A stretch of 64,000 bases of DNA. It comes from PHAA01 sp022706565 (GTDB lineage Bacteria; Bacillota; Syntrophomonadia; Syntrophomonadales; Syntrophomonadaceae). The stretch lies in the NCBI GenBank assembly GCA_040769385.1, contig JAXGLD010000003.1, forward strand, positions 416,041 through 480,040, read 5' to 3'. The notes beneath the pieces are model-generated. The model was not told where the DNA came from, made no database searches, and was given only the letters and a program-made list of their open reading frames with translations. Below, in pieces: positions 24,425 to 33,648 of the stretch (position 1 is the stretch's first letter; the number at the start of each line of letters is the position of its first letter). The translations under genes were made by a program, and so were the position numbers.

Positions 24425-25564
24425 ATGGAAAGAGTATTGAATATTGTCAGCAAAATGAATGCAGACGGTGCTGAAACATTCCTGATCCGACTCATGCGAA
24501 ACATAAATAAAGATAAGTTTATGTTTGACTTCTTGGTTTTTTCCCCGGACAAAGGCTTCTATGATGATGAAATATTATCATGGGGCGGAAGAATTCATTA
24601 CGCCGAAATGAAAAGCAAAAATCCTATAAAGAGTTTTTATGATATATACCAAATCGTCAGAAAAAATGAGTACCGGGTTGTCTTACGAGTATCAGGGCAC
24701 TCTTTGGCCGCGCTGGACTTATTGGCGGCCGCAATTGGAGGAGCCAGGTTAAGGATGCTCAGGTCCAGCAACTCCTCAGTCAGCGGCGGTATTAGCTCAA
24801 GAATAATTCATATGTTGTTTCGACCAGTGCTAAACCTGATCGTAACTCAAAGGCTGGCGCCTTCAGATATGGCTGCGACTTGGATGTTTGGGAAAAAGCA
24901 TATCAGCAACGGCTCAGTCAAAATAATAAACAATGGGCTGGAAATAGACAGGTTTGTTTTTGATGTCTGCAAGAGACAAGAATTAAGAGAAAAGATGGGC
25001 CTAACCGATAAATTCGTTGTAGGCCATGTGGGGCGTATATCTGATCAAAAGAACCATAAATTCTTGTTGGATGCTTTCGAAGCGATCAAAAAAGAAAACG
25101 AAGCTGCCGTATTGCTATTGGTGGGTCGGGTAGCACAACCCGAGATCGAGATTTCACTTAAGAAAAGAATCGAAAACCTTGGGTTAAACGACAGCGTAAT
25201 ATTCACTGGGGTTCGCTCAGACATTCCTGACTTGCTCATGGCCATGGATGTCTTTTTATTTCCGTCGTTATATGAAGGCATGCCCAATGCAGTGATTGAA
25301 GCGCAAGCTACCGGCCTACACTGCATAATTTCAGATACCATCACCAAAGAAGTAGGGTTTACTGATTTGGTTGAGTATCTGCCGCTAAACAATCCCGATG
25401 AATGGGCAGAAAGGGCACTGCAGTATCAAAACGGATATGTACATAGAAATATGAGGCACGAATTCATTGAAAACGGCTATGACATTGAGTCTACCATCGA
25501 ATGGTTGGAAGATTACCTGACTTCCCACTGCGATAGGCTCGAAATGTACAGTTCTAATAAGTAA
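24425..25564 (+). CDS. GT4 family glycosyltransferase (EpsF-like)
   Basis: 379 residues. Starts MERVLNIVSKMNADGAETFL, the GGAE-type acceptor loop (here DGAE). Donor domain: FVVGHVGRISDQKNHKFLLD, AVLLLVGRV, VIFTGVRSDIPDLLMAMDVF and E-x7-E in PSLYEGMPNAVIEAQATGLH. Resembles EpsF-like transferases of Gram-positive EPS operons. Donor sugar unknown. Confidence 0.87.
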   Translation: MERVLNIVSKMNADGAETFLIRLMRNINKDKFMFDFLVFSPDKGFYDDEILSWGGRIHYAEMKSKNPIKSFYDIYQIVRKNEYRVVLRVSGHSLAALDLLAAAIGGARLRMLRSSNSSVSGGISSRIIHMLFRPVLNLIVTQRLAPSDMAATWMFGKKHISNGSVKIINNGLEIDRFVFDVCKRQELREKMGLTDKFVVGHVGRISDQKNHKFLLDAFEAIKKENEAAVLLLVGRVAQPEIEISLKKRIENLGLNDSVIFTGVRSDIPDLLMAMDVFLFPSLYEGMPNAVIEAQATGLHCIISDTITKEVGFTDLVEYLPLNNPDEWAERALQYQNGYVHRNMRHEFIENGYDIESTIEWLEDYLTSHCDRLEMYSSNK

Positions 25565-25608
25565 CGGCAGTCTTGGCGGATTATCTCTGTATAAGATGGG
25601 AATCGACT

Positions 25609-26778
25609 ATGAGCGTTAGAAACTTAGAGGCACTTCTTCCCTTAATAAAAGTGAGAAGATTGGCTCATTCCAATTGGTTTAATTACTCCGGTTGGAAAAC
25701 TGAAAAGAAATACGTACTGATTGAATCAGATGATTGGGGAAGCATAAGGAATTGGTCACCAGAAGCACATCAAGCTCTTATAAATGCAGGTGACCGCCTC
25801 GATGAACATCCCTTCACTCGCTATGATGCTATGGCCAGCAGCGATGATCTGGAACTCCTTTTTGATGTGTTGACCGCATTTAAAGATTCAAAAGGCAACC
25901 ATCCCGTAATTACAGCCAACTGTGCGGTTGCCAATCCTGATTTCCAAAAGATCAGAGAATCAGACTTTACAAGCTACTTCTATGAACCGTTTACTGAGAC
26001 GCTGAAAAGGCACAAATCTCATGAAAACGCTTTTAAACTATGGCAATACGGTATAAATGAGGGTGTCTTTTATCCGCAGCTGCATTGCCGCGAGCATGTA
26101 AACATCACCAGGTGGCTGGATGAGTTAGGCAAGGGTGATAAAAGTCTTCGACTAGCCTTTGAGCACAATATGATGAGTGGACGAAGCGCAGTTTCCAAGA
26201 ATAACTTGTTCGCTTATACAGATGCGTTTAACTACTATGGTCCAGAATTCGATGAATTGATGAATGAAATTATTTCGGAAGCCACTGCTCTATTTAAAGA
26301 GATTTTCGGATATGAATCCAGATCCTTCGTCGCCTCCTGTTATGTTTGGAGTGATTCCCTGGAGAGGATACTGGCAGAACATAAGATTGAATATATCCAA
26401 GGCGGCAATTACCAGTTACACCCCACCGACAAGGGCTATGGCCGTTTCCAGAAGAAAATGAACCGTATAGGTGACCGGAACGAATATGATCAATTATATT
26501 TGGTCCGAAACTGTCACTTCGAACCTTCTATGGGCAAAGGATCTCATGAGGTTGATCTGTGTTTGGCCCAGGTCAACAATTCATTCAGATGGGGGAGACC
26601 AGCAACCATCTGCACCCATCGTTTTAATTACGTCGGTGTTATAGATGTAACTAATCGTGACCGCAACCTGCCATTGCTGGAGGAGTTGTTGAGTGAGATA
26701 TTAAAGCAATGGCCCGATGTGGAGTTCATAACATCAACAAATTTGGGGGACATAATCAGAAGAGGAGAGGTAGGATGA
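25609..26778 (+). CDS. Polysaccharide deacetylase-like protein
   Basis: 389 residues from the ATG giving MSVRNLEALLPLIKVRRLAH; RBS is weak (GATGGGAA). Deacetylase-like metal motif YVLIESDDWGS (about 44-54; Asp-Asp), and a later H-x3-H in QLHCREHVN, resembling NodB-fold carbohydrate esterases, plus CTHRFNYVG near the C-terminus. No signal peptide, so it would act on a lipid-linked intermediate in the cytoplasm or have another role. It overlaps the next gene by 4 nt (ATGA), a coupled pair. Distant to characterised members; the deacetylase activity is an inference. Confidence 0.6.
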   Translation: MSVRNLEALLPLIKVRRLAHSNWFNYSGWKTEKKYVLIESDDWGSIRNWSPEAHQALINAGDRLDEHPFTRYDAMASSDDLELLFDVLTAFKDSKGNHPVITANCAVANPDFQKIRESDFTSYFYEPFTETLKRHKSHENAFKLWQYGINEGVFYPQLHCREHVNITRWLDELGKGDKSLRLAFEHNMMSGRSAVSKNNLFAYTDAFNYYGPEFDELMNEIISEATALFKEIFGYESRSFVASCYVWSDSLERILAEHKIEYIQGGNYQLHPTDKGYGRFQKKMNRIGDRNEYDQLYLVRNCHFEPSMGKGSHEVDLCLAQVNNSFRWGRPATICTHRFNYVGVIDVTNRDRNLPLLEELLSEILKQWPDVEFITSTNLGDIIRRGEVG

Positions 26779-27710
26779 CAGGGGACGAATTTGCCAGTTT
26801 GCACCGGCAACTGGGACTGCAAGTGATCAACACCGGAACCTACAACTGGATAATCAATGAGAACAAGACGGCTTTATCCTGTCCGCCGGAGATGGTGGTT
26901 TTTCCAACCGATGAAGAGATTACCCAGGTTTTTCGTCAAGGGGTAAGAGCCATCTCTTTCCGGACTGAAATAGACGAAAAAAACTTCTTTGAATACTTGT
27001 ATGAGGGCACCAGTTATAACTTGGAGCAATTTGATCGCAAGGTCAGGAACCGGGTAAAAAAAGGAATTAATAGTTGCTCCGTCAGAACCCCGGACCTAAA
27101 AGATCTCGTAACCCAAGGCTTGAAAATCAACCAGCAGACTATCGAGCGCCAGGTGCGTGATGAGCAATACCTGACCGTACCCGAGCTATGGGAGAGATTT
27201 GCTGCCACGCTCTACGATGCGAAAGATGTTTATGTTAGGGGTGCTTACGTCGATGGCATTTTAGCGGCTTATGCTGTGTTCATGAGGGTGAACGACACCT
27301 ACTATGTGTATTATCCATATATGGACCGCGAATATACTGCCCATTGTCCCATGAATGCGATTTACTTTACCTTCATTAATGATAGAATTGAATCAGAAGG
27401 AAAGATTCGGATATCGGCCGGACTGTCCTCTTACATCGAGAAAAAGGATCTGGATCGATTCAAGACCAATATGTTGTTCGAGATGGTTCCGTGTTCCAGG
27501 GTTCTGGTGATATCTCCCCGGATTGTCCCTTTGATAAACCCGTTGGGAATTTGGCTGTTGCAAAAAGCTGCTGCTCTGAACATGGTTGAGTCGAGGCTTT
27601 TGACTCAGTATGAGATACTCTACAACAGCAAGGGTATGTACAGGCAGTATTTGAATGAACGATTGCAGGCGATGGCGATGGGTTCGGAGAGTCCTGTGGA
27701 AATCGATTAA
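26775..27710 (+). CDS. FemAB/GNAT-like acyltransferase
   Basis: 311 residues. The start ATG overlaps the stop of the deacetylase-like gene (ATGA) behind AGAGGAGAGG. The FemAB/GNAT-like pattern is visible as FDRKVRNRVKKGINSCSVRT (R-x-x-[IV]-K/R-x-G loop), WERFAATLY, VYVRGAYVDGILAAYAVFMR and YYPYMDREYTAHCPMNAIYF. Proteins of this type in EPS clusters transfer acyl or aminoacyl groups to sugars. Coupling with a deacetylase-like gene suggests sequential N-deacetylation and re-acylation of an amino sugar; this is inference. Confidence 0.62.
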   Translation: MTGDEFASLHRQLGLQVINTGTYNWIINENKTALSCPPEMVVFPTDEEITQVFRQGVRAISFRTEIDEKNFFEYLYEGTSYNLEQFDRKVRNRVKKGINSCSVRTPDLKDLVTQGLKINQQTIERQVRDEQYLTVPELWERFAATLYDAKDVYVRGAYVDGILAAYAVFMRVNDTYYVYYPYMDREYTAHCPMNAIYFTFINDRIESEGKIRISAGLSSYIEKKDLDRFKTNMLFEMVPCSRVLVISPRIVPLINPLGIWLLQKAAALNMVESRLLTQYEILYNSKGMYRQYLNERLQAMAMGSESPVEID

Positions 27711-27775
27711 CTGCAGGCCAAGCCCAAATGTTTTAGGTGGGACCAGGATCACCCACTCCAGTGGGGGAGGTATTT

Positions 27776-29533
27776 ATGAAGAAGTCTGAAATTGTTCTAT
27801 TGTCCCTGGTACTCATTTCGCTTTTTGTTGGAGCAACTTTCCTTTGGACCGGTAAGACTCCAATATCGAATGGCAGCACTGGCAACAGCGCCAGCAATTC
27901 GGCCACGATCAGCGCTGACTATCAGAATCTAGACCCAGGTAAGACAATCAGCTGCACCGCCCTGGGGATGATACCCAACAGCTCCGCTGCCGGCCAGCGC
28001 AACATGACCCTGCTGCAACAGGCGGTACGGGAGGGCAATGGAATACTTGTGGATGGGGTTTATTACCTTGACGATTCAGATCGAGTGCCCCTTTCCGATG
28101 CAATCATTTATCTAACCGGCATTACCACCGACGCAGAGTTTAAACTAAGAAATAGCCACCCCTTGTTTCACATCGCCCACAATGTAAACGTCCAGGTTTC
28201 TAAAATCAAATTCTCGCAGGTTGGTAACGACATAAGTTATATCTTGATGTTAAAATACGATTGCCGTTCCGACCAAATGGCCTTCGACAGCAACACATTT
28301 TCAGGTTCGATCAGGCTTCTCGAGTATGAAGGTGAAACCAGACTAAATCCCTCTACCCATGCATTCGGCATACGCGAACTGTATTTTATCCATAACACCG
28401 TTGAAAACGTGGCTGTTTCATTTATCCGGCTCGATGATATGCCCAGCGAAAAGATAGTTCTGGAAGATAATACGGTAAGTAATTTCGACTACACCTTTTT
28501 TTCCAGCGGAATAACCAACGATTTGCCATATATAAGCGAAATGTATGAAGCCAAGAAGTTGTTGGTGGTAAGAAACAACCGGGTAACCTGCGCTGATAGT
28601 TGGTGGGGTGATCCGACTAACGATGACTACTACTGCTTTGTCCTGTTTGAAGGCATTGATTGTGTTTATGAAGGCAATCATATCGAAGGAATGAAATTCT
28701 ATAGCGGCAGCGGCAGCGGGGCTGCGCTCTACGACTCGTACCTCAGCTGCAAAAACTTGACCTACAAAGGCAACACCTGGAAAAACAATCTCAACTTTAA
28801 TCCCGGTAAACAAAACAACACATTGCTGAAGTCAAAAGGCGGTCCCAACGATGCCATGCCAGAAAGTACGGACTATGTTGCAGGCGGCCCCCACGATGTG
28901 ACTCGCCATTACGAAAATAATACCTATGTTACTGAGTATTCCTATATTGCCATGTGTTCGGCCCAGTTGGCTAAAAGGTTTTCTCAAGACCCCGGCAGCC
29001 GCCTGGACCAGGATTTAGGGGCCGGCAGGATAGAATTTATCAGTCTGACAACCAATTGCAGCCGATATAGAATCATCAACAACACATTTAAAATATATGA
29101 TCTGCGGTTACCCGACTCGTGTTTGCCAGTAGAAGAGATGGAGATTGCGGGGAACAGATTCGAGTGTGAAAGAATAGGCGGAACGCTATTATACTTTCAT
29201 GTGCTGGATGAAATTGACTATACTGGCAAGGTTCATATCATAAGAGACAACCACATATATTCCAAGAGCGGGCTGCTTATCGAACCCTTTTATCTAGTGA
29301 GGCAAAGGGATCACGGAAAATTTGGAGATAACCGTTATGGAACCATTGTAATCGAAAACAATGTCATTGATGTACCCTGGCGGTATCTTATATACCAGGT
29401 TAATGCCAATCGGGTCGTAGTAACCGACAACTCCGTGAACCTGGTTCCCAACCGGGGCTGGGCAGATAATCCTGGAATATCGAGAGACAGTCATATTCTC
29501 GATCTTACATTCCGGAACAATATTTTCAAGTAG
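27776..29533 (+). CDS. Secreted right-handed beta-helix protein (copy 1)
   Basis: 585 residues from an ATG behind GGGGGAGG. N-terminal membrane anchor or signal peptide (IVLLSLVLISLFVGATFLW), a Ser/Asn/Gly-rich linker, then a parallel beta-helix with many xxNxx turns (FIHNTVENV, LEDNTVSNF, VVRNNRVTC, YEGNHIEGM, IENNVIDVP, FRNNIFK). Strongly similar over about 500 residues to the protein at 29849, which has extra N-terminal domains. Beta-helix proteins at such sites are often polysaccharide lyases, hydrolases or epimerases, but no catalytic signature was identified. Last gene before the internal riboswitch. Confidence 0.78.
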   Translation: MKKSEIVLLSLVLISLFVGATFLWTGKTPISNGSTGNSASNSATISADYQNLDPGKTISCTALGMIPNSSAAGQRNMTLLQQAVREGNGILVDGVYYLDDSDRVPLSDAIIYLTGITTDAEFKLRNSHPLFHIAHNVNVQVSKIKFSQVGNDISYILMLKYDCRSDQMAFDSNTFSGSIRLLEYEGETRLNPSTHAFGIRELYFIHNTVENVAVSFIRLDDMPSEKIVLEDNTVSNFDYTFFSSGITNDLPYISEMYEAKKLLVVRNNRVTCADSWWGDPTNDDYYCFVLFEGIDCVYEGNHIEGMKFYSGSGSGAALYDSYLSCKNLTYKGNTWKNNLNFNPGKQNNTLLKSKGGPNDAMPESTDYVAGGPHDVTRHYENNTYVTEYSYIAMCSAQLAKRFSQDPGSRLDQDLGAGRIEFISLTTNCSRYRIINNTFKIYDLRLPDSCLPVEEMEIAGNRFECERIGGTLLYFHVLDEIDYTGKVHIIRDNHIYSKSGLLIEPFYLVRQRDHGKFGDNRYGTIVIENNVIDVPWRYLIYQVNANRVVVTDNSVNLVPNRGWADNPGISRDSHILDLTFRNNIFK

Positions 29534-29625
29534 TTGATTTCCTCCCGGCGGTTACTGCCTGCATTAAACGTATTATTGATAAATAGGTCTAACAATACAT
29601 CTTTATATTAAAAGCGATAAAGGCA

Positions 29626-29697
29626 AACCTGTCGAAAGGCAGGGACGCAAAGCTACGGGCCTAAAGTCATTAGACCATGGTCGCCGGGTTGCCGACT
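29626..29697 (+). promoter_or_regulatory. c-di-GMP-I riboswitch inside the EPS locus
   Basis: GGCAAACCTG, TCGAAAGGCAGGGACGCAAA, GCTACGGGCCTAA and GCCGGGTTGCC occur in the GEMM-I order. It sits in the 315-nt gap 29534-29848 between two paralogous beta-helix genes; the rest of the gap is a terminator and weak promoter-like A+T-rich DNA. Confidence 0.92.
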
Positions 29698-29737
29698 ATG
29701 TATCAGCCGATCTCTGCCCAAACAGTGATTGTGCCGG

Positions 29738-29776
29738 TCCCTGTTCCGCAATGCCGGAACAGGGATTTTTTGTTGT
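29738..29776 (+). terminator. Terminator downstream of the internal riboswitch
   Basis: TCCCTGTTCC, loop GCAATGCC, GGAACAGGGA, then TTTTTTGTTGTT. It lies 40 nt after the aptamer, so an antiterminator must link the two if the switch acts by attenuation. Confidence 0.88.
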
Positions 29777-29848
29777 TGGGCTCTTGCGATGCTTTGAGAG
29801 CGACTCATTTGTGTAAACCGGATAAGGTGCCCAAGAGGAGGTAACAGC

Positions 29849-32158
29849 ATGGTAAAAATTCATTCCCGGAAGAGATCCCGAATCGTTGTGGTTTTATTGA
29901 TCGCCTTTATAATGACGGCCTGCGGTGGAAGTCTCTATGCAGCGCCAGCCAAGCAGAATCCCAACAAACAAGCGGCATCACAAAAGTCCAATAATTCAGC
30001 GGCTCAGATCGATCAGCAACTGGCAGAGGCAAAGGAGGCTCTGCTAAATGCCGGCTGGCTTGAGCCGGTGGAGGGACAGGACGAAAACATCCTTACCATC
30101 GTCCAGTCAATCGTTGACAATGTATCGCCTGGGGTGACTGTGAAAATAACCACTTCCCGAAATTCCATGATCGCCAAGAATGGAACCATAACATACGGCG
30201 ATTCCGATACTTCCGGGGAAGTCATTTTCACTTTGTCCAAGAAGAAGAGTACGGTCCAGGTATCTATTCCGGTAACTGTTACAGCAGGGGAGTCAATGGA
30301 AGAAGACTTACCCGACATCGATGCTGAAGAAGTGGAAGCGGCCGGACAAGCCTTGAAAGATGCCGCGCCGCTTCAACCCCAGGAGGGAATCGACTCCTCC
30401 ATCGAGGAACTGGCCCAAGCGCTGGTCGATGAGGTTGTTACTGGTGTGAAGGTCAAGTTTATCAAGTCTAATAATCCCCAGGTTGACGCCAGCGGCAATA
30501 TCATCTATGGTGCTGTACCCGGGACTGGAAGCGCAGTACTGATGCTGTCAAGAAGTGAAACCCAGATCACTGTAACCATTGCGGTAGAGGTTCCCGCCCG
30601 ATTGGAATCAGAGGTTATCAGCTGCACAGAGCTGGGGATGGTTCAGAACGATGCCGGAGCCGGTCCAAAAAATATGGGTCTGCTAAGCAAGGCCGTACGC
30701 GAAGGCCGGGAAGTACTTGTGGACGGAGTCTATTACCTTAAATACCCTGATCAGACTCCTCTGACCGATGGAAACATACATTTAACCGGCATTACGGGCG
30801 ATGCGGAATTCAAATTGGAAAACGGTAATCCCTTGTTTAACATTGCCGACCAAGTTAACGTTAATATTTCCAACATCAGATTTACCCAGACGGGGACCGG
30901 TGTCAGATACATCCTGAAGTTTGCCCCCAGCTGTCTCTCCGACCAGGTCATCATTGAAGGCAATTCCTTTATCGGCAAAATAAGGCTGATGGAGTTCGAG
31001 GGCAGCACCACGATCAATCCAGCTGTACAGGAGTTTGGTATCAAAGAGATGAGTTTTGTCAATAACACTGTTGAGAATGCTTCCTATTCATTTATCCGTC
31101 TTGACGATGTGCCATTTGACGAGATTCATGTAGAAGACAATACGATATCCAATTTTGATTACACCTTTTTTTCCAGCGGTATAACCAATAATATCCGGTA
31201 TATTAGTGAAATGTATAACGCCAAAAAGCTGCTGGTGGTAAGGAACAACCAAGTGATCTGTGATGATGATTGGTGGGGTAATCCCAGCAACACCAACTAT
31301 TATTGTTTTGTTTTGTTCGAGGGCATAGACTGTGTTTATGAGAGCAACCATGTGGAGGGGTTGAAATACTTCAGCGGCAGCGGCAGCGGGGCGCCAGTAT
31401 ATGACTCCTATTTAAGCTGTGAGAATCTGACCTATGTGGGGAACACCTGGAAAAATATATTGAACTTCAATCCCGCTAAAGAGAACAACACCTTGCTTAA
31501 ATCGAAAGGTGGCCCGGGCCGCAGTGTTAGCCGGCATTATGAATCGAACCAGTTTGTTATCGAAGAATCTTTTATAAAGATGTGTTCGTCCCAATTGGCC
31601 AAGAAGTACTCTCAAGACCCGACTGCTCGGTTAACTCAGGATCTGTCGGCCAGCTGGATAGAGTTTATAAGCTTGACCACGGACTGCTCGACGTATGAAA
31701 TACTTGATAATACTATTGACGTTTATGATTTGCGTTTACCCAGAAGCAGCATATCAGTGGAGCAAATGAATATTTCAGGAAATCAGATCAAGTGCAAGAA
31801 AATTGGGGGCATATTATTACCGTACCGGGTGGCCGGCAATAAGGACTATCGGAATAAGACGCATACAGTCAGCGGTAATCGGATAGAAGCTGAGAATCTC
31901 GGACCTGCAGGTTATTTTCAGCTAATAAAGGGTATAGACGTAACTGACAGGGGAAACGCCCAATATGGTACTATTATGGCTGAGAATAACACCATTATGG
32001 CGCCCTGCTCGTATTTAATAGTGGAAACACGTGTCAGTAATGCGGTCTTGAGGGGAAACCTGGTTGATACTCCGGGGCAGGCAACATGCAAGACTTATCC
32101 CGACTATTGTGCTCGCTATATAGATAATCTTATCAATGAAAACAATACGTTTATTTAA
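29849..32158 (+). CDS. Secreted beta-helix protein with two Ig-like domains (copy 2)
   Basis: 769 residues behind AGGAGGTAACAGC. Signal peptide RIVVVLLIAFIMTACGGSLY; MTAC could be a lipobox, but a signal peptidase I site follows too. Two repeats of about 85 residues at about 50-135 and 155-240 (GWLEPVEGQDENILTIVQSI and APLQPQEGIDSSIEELAQAL; both end in YG...V-x-V) resemble the small bacterial Ig-like domains found next to SLH or beta-helix proteins. From about residue 250 the chain is a parallel beta-helix paralogous to the protein at 27776 (shared segments TAL/TELGM, VLVDGVYYL, DYTFFSSGITN, NTLLKSKGGP). Probably surface exposed and EPS-related; catalysis not shown. Confidence 0.8.
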   Translation: MVKIHSRKRSRIVVVLLIAFIMTACGGSLYAAPAKQNPNKQAASQKSNNSAAQIDQQLAEAKEALLNAGWLEPVEGQDENILTIVQSIVDNVSPGVTVKITTSRNSMIAKNGTITYGDSDTSGEVIFTLSKKKSTVQVSIPVTVTAGESMEEDLPDIDAEEVEAAGQALKDAAPLQPQEGIDSSIEELAQALVDEVVTGVKVKFIKSNNPQVDASGNIIYGAVPGTGSAVLMLSRSETQITVTIAVEVPARLESEVISCTELGMVQNDAGAGPKNMGLLSKAVREGREVLVDGVYYLKYPDQTPLTDGNIHLTGITGDAEFKLENGNPLFNIADQVNVNISNIRFTQTGTGVRYILKFAPSCLSDQVIIEGNSFIGKIRLMEFEGSTTINPAVQEFGIKEMSFVNNTVENASYSFIRLDDVPFDEIHVEDNTISNFDYTFFSSGITNNIRYISEMYNAKKLLVVRNNQVICDDDWWGNPSNTNYYCFVLFEGIDCVYESNHVEGLKYFSGSGSGAPVYDSYLSCENLTYVGNTWKNILNFNPAKENNTLLKSKGGPGRSVSRHYESNQFVIEESFIKMCSSQLAKKYSQDPTARLTQDLSASWIEFISLTTDCSTYEILDNTIDVYDLRLPRSSISVEQMNISGNQIKCKKIGGILLPYRVAGNKDYRNKTHTVSGNRIEAENLGPAGYFQLIKGIDVTDRGNAQYGTIMAENNTIMAPCSYLIVETRVSNAVLRGNLVDTPGQATCKTYPDYCARYIDNLINENNTFI

Positions 32159-32220
32159 CAGCGCTCAATTCAAGCCGCTGCGGTTGACAGAGGGGCCGTT
32201 AACGCAGATATTTTGTAAAA

Positions 32221-32250
32221 GGGGCAGATAATCCTGCCTCTTTTTTTTTG
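32221..32250 (+). terminator. Intrinsic terminator after beta-helix copy 2
   Basis: GGGGCAG, loop ATAAT, CCTGCCTC, then nine T. A strong end to the riboswitch-controlled block; a TATAAT at 32274-32279 may restart transcription for the Wzy gene. Confidence 0.9.
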
Positions 32251-32332
32251 GGCCAACATAATTGTCTATGCCCTATAATTAAGGAATGAATAACCGTATT
32301 CTAAGTAAAGAAAGTGATAGAGAGAATTATCT

Positions 32333-33547
32333 ATGTTTCTGAATTTGAGCAAATTATTTATTTTTTTAATGATTATTTATGGAAATTATTTTCAAGTAGT
32401 TTTCTTTTCTGTGAGAGGTACGACAGAGGCACTGGGGTTCATGGCGGTATTGTTCCTTTTGGTGGCGATTTATAGGAAATCCATGCCGTTGGCCGCTGGA
32501 ATCAGTATGGAAACAACCTTATGGTTCATTTTTGCATTCACCTCTTTGTTTACCGGATACTTCATAATGTCTGACCAGACTCATTTGGTTCTGTCTGTCC
32601 TGCAGTATATTATCAATCTGGTACTGATCATTGCTTTGTGTTACATATCGAGGTTTGATGAGAATATTGATTTTATTGTTAACGTTCTGCTGTTCCTGGC
32701 GTTCTTGTGCGCTGTAACAACCATCGTATGGGGCCAGCCTTTTGCGGGAAGCGACCAGATTTCCATGACATCTTCCATGAATCCGAATGTCCTGGGTTTA
32801 TTACTGGTCTTCGGGATTTTTAGCCTGCTTTACAAATTAGATATCAGCAAAAGATCAAGTATAGTTTTTGTGCTCTTCGGGACCGGGATGATGTTCTACA
32901 CGATTATTCTGACCGCGTCAAAGAAATCTTTTCTAGCCGCATGTTTTCTAATACTCTATTGGCTACTAGTCGTTTTCGGCAGAATGATTCGAAATGTATC
33001 GATTAATAAGAAGATACTCGCACTAACGGTATTACTTGTGGCTCTATCGTCCTATGCATTCTACATGACTCCAATCCTTCAGGATTCTGTGATTATGGAT
33101 AGGTTTTCAACCATATCGACCGGTGATGAAACTAGAATCGGCATGTATCAGGAAGCATATCAGTTTTTCAAATCAAGTCCCCTTTTTGGCATAGGGTTTA
33201 ATAATTACCGGCTGCTCAGTGTATATCACACCTATTCGCATTCAACTTATGCTGAGGTTTTGGCATGCACTGGATTGTTGGGAGCGGTTTTATACTTAAG
33301 CGCATTCTTAATAATGGCTGGGAAAACGATCAAGATAATTGCTGATGGCCGCACTGACAGCACTATTCGGCTGCAGGCAAGGAACATATTTGGTCTTTTA
33401 ACCGTGACGCTGCTCTTGGGGGCTGGCGTGATACATTTCTATGACATGACATCAAGTATAATACTGGCCGCAATAATTGCGTTTAACCAGGTCAACTCTC
33501 CCACCGAAAGGAGAACCGTTGAAAAAAATGCCGACATTCAAGTATAG
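32333..33547 (+). CDS. wzy: Wzy-like EPS polymerase (O-antigen ligase family)
   Basis: 404 residues, about 10-12 membrane segments. The Wzy/WaaL family region is TASKKSFLAACFLILY followed by the large loop with PLFGIGFNNYRLLSVYHTYS and HSTYAEVLACTGLLGAVLYL, the classic G-x-G-x-N...H-x-x-Y/F-x-x-x-L...G pattern. It would polymerise flipped repeat units at the outer face of the membrane. A+T-rich relative to flanking genes. The last 12 residues (RRTVEKNADIQV) are nearly identical to the end of the Wzx protein at 34589, see findings. Confidence 0.85.
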   Translation: MFLNLSKLFIFLMIIYGNYFQVVFFSVRGTTEALGFMAVLFLLVAIYRKSMPLAAGISMETTLWFIFAFTSLFTGYFIMSDQTHLVLSVLQYIINLVLIIALCYISRFDENIDFIVNVLLFLAFLCAVTTIVWGQPFAGSDQISMTSSMNPNVLGLLLVFGIFSLLYKLDISKRSSIVFVLFGTGMMFYTIILTASKKSFLAACFLILYWLLVVFGRMIRNVSINKKILALTVLLVALSSYAFYMTPILQDSVIMDRFSTISTGDETRIGMYQEAYQFFKSSPLFGIGFNNYRLLSVYHTYSHSTYAEVLACTGLLGAVLYLSAFLIMAGKTIKIIADGRTDSTIRLQARNIFGLLTVTLLLGAGVIHFYDMTSSIILAAIIAFNQVNSPTERRTVEKNADIQV

Positions 33548-33648
33548 TTTAATTTGGCTAAACCTCCAGATGAAGCAATAATGTGCTATTAGAATAGAAG
33601 ACATGGTAATATTTAGTAGGTCTAGATACACGAAAGAGAGTTGCATAG

